This document shows, one piece after another, positions 32,191-32,500 of a stretch of DNA of 32,500 nt; the first letter of the stretch is position 1, and each line of letters starts with the position of its first letter. The position numbers and the translations under genes were made by a program. The DNA is from Symbiodinium natans. Lineage: Eukaryota; Sar; Dinophyceae; Suessiales; Symbiodiniaceae. The stretch covers positions 1 to 32,500 of the forward strand of contig CAJNDS010001009.1 in NCBI GenBank assembly GCA_905221605.1, given 5' to 3'. The notes beneath the pieces were generated by a model. That model was not told the origin of the DNA. It worked only from the letters and a program-made list of their open reading frames with translations, and did no database searches.

Positions 32191-32500
32191 AATGGGATTT
32201 GCGAAAATATAAGGGACCCCTAAAATAGACCCCCAAATTTTCGGATTCCCTTAAAAAAAGGACCCCCAATAAGGTCCCCTAATTTCGGCTAAACGTTTAG
32301 GGTTTAGTGTTTCACCCCTGGTTCTTAGTAGGGAATTAGGGAATGAGGGCCGTATATATACCCTTTAAGGGATTAGATAGGGGATACGCCAAATAAGCTT
32401 CCAGACATGCCTGTGGTAAGCGACCTAGGGGGGGCTCCCATGTCTAAATGCGATTAATGGGATGTCCCCCCCACAGTCCTTTAATGCATAGGGATTATCA
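32191..32500. other. Window end, no gene
   Basis: ACCCCCAAAT/GACCCCTAAAAT-type low-complexity pieces to about 32285, one TTTAGGG scrap at 32297-32308, then unremarkable sequence. Confidence 0.6.

Noticed and set aside
5137-32300. A true chromosome end
   Set aside because: Repeats are short, degenerate, in both orientations and interleaved with coding-like sequence; no long terminal array in one orientation is present.

Overview
Origin. The window looks like nuclear DNA of a dinoflagellate. It holds very many plant-type TTTAGGG/CCCTAAA blocks (the telomere motif known from dinoflagellates), a Ty1/copia element of the kind seen in that group whose LTRs contain most of the dinoflagellate spliced-leader 3' half, short GC3-rich exon-like stretches, and probable GC/GA as well as GT intron donors. 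There is no bacterial-style operon, rRNA or tRNA gene.

Layout. 1-5119: five full or altered units plus a partial sixth of an ~870 bp tandem satellite with ~43-51 bp internal subrepeats; no believable coding. 5120-14447 and 24321-32500: a patchwork of short exon-like coding stretches, nearly all on the + strand, separated by islands of degenerate telomere-like repeats. The islands are polarised: CCCTAAA-type tracts lie just before many exon-like stretches and TTTAGGG-type tracts begin right at their 3' edges, so that many inferred introns would start GTTTAGGG and end with CCCTAAA repeats before the AG. Three fold-back (MITE-like) families, AT microsatellites and long G/C homopolymers are mixed in. 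Stop codons in exon-like stretches at about 28631, 30951, 31633, 31973 and 32190 suggest several gene 3' ends. One minus-strand exon pair (12759-13118) sits inside an intron-like interval.

14448-24320: a 9.87 kb Ty1/copia retrotransposon with 221 bp LTRs that differ at one base, a 5 bp CCCTA target duplication, a primer site matching a tRNA-Met anticodon arm, and a polypurine tract. Its order is gag (CCCH and CCHC zinc fingers) - protease - C5-methyltransferase-like domain - integrase - 2OG-Fe(II) dioxygenase-like domain - reverse transcriptase - RNase H - membrane-spanning tail. The reading frame is broken by about seven frameshifts and two TAA codons, several at homopolymers. It landed in the CCCTAAA tract of an intron-like interval between exon-like stretches at 13950-13984 and 24359-24405.

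Most notable: (1) one retroelement carrying both a DNA-methyltransferase-like and a dioxygenase-like domain; (2) a spliced-leader relic inside both LTRs; (3) telomere-like repeats placed systematically at probable splice sites, in an arrangement that would let intron ends pair. All exon calls are by eye from open frame, codon bias and splice-site context, without transcript support.
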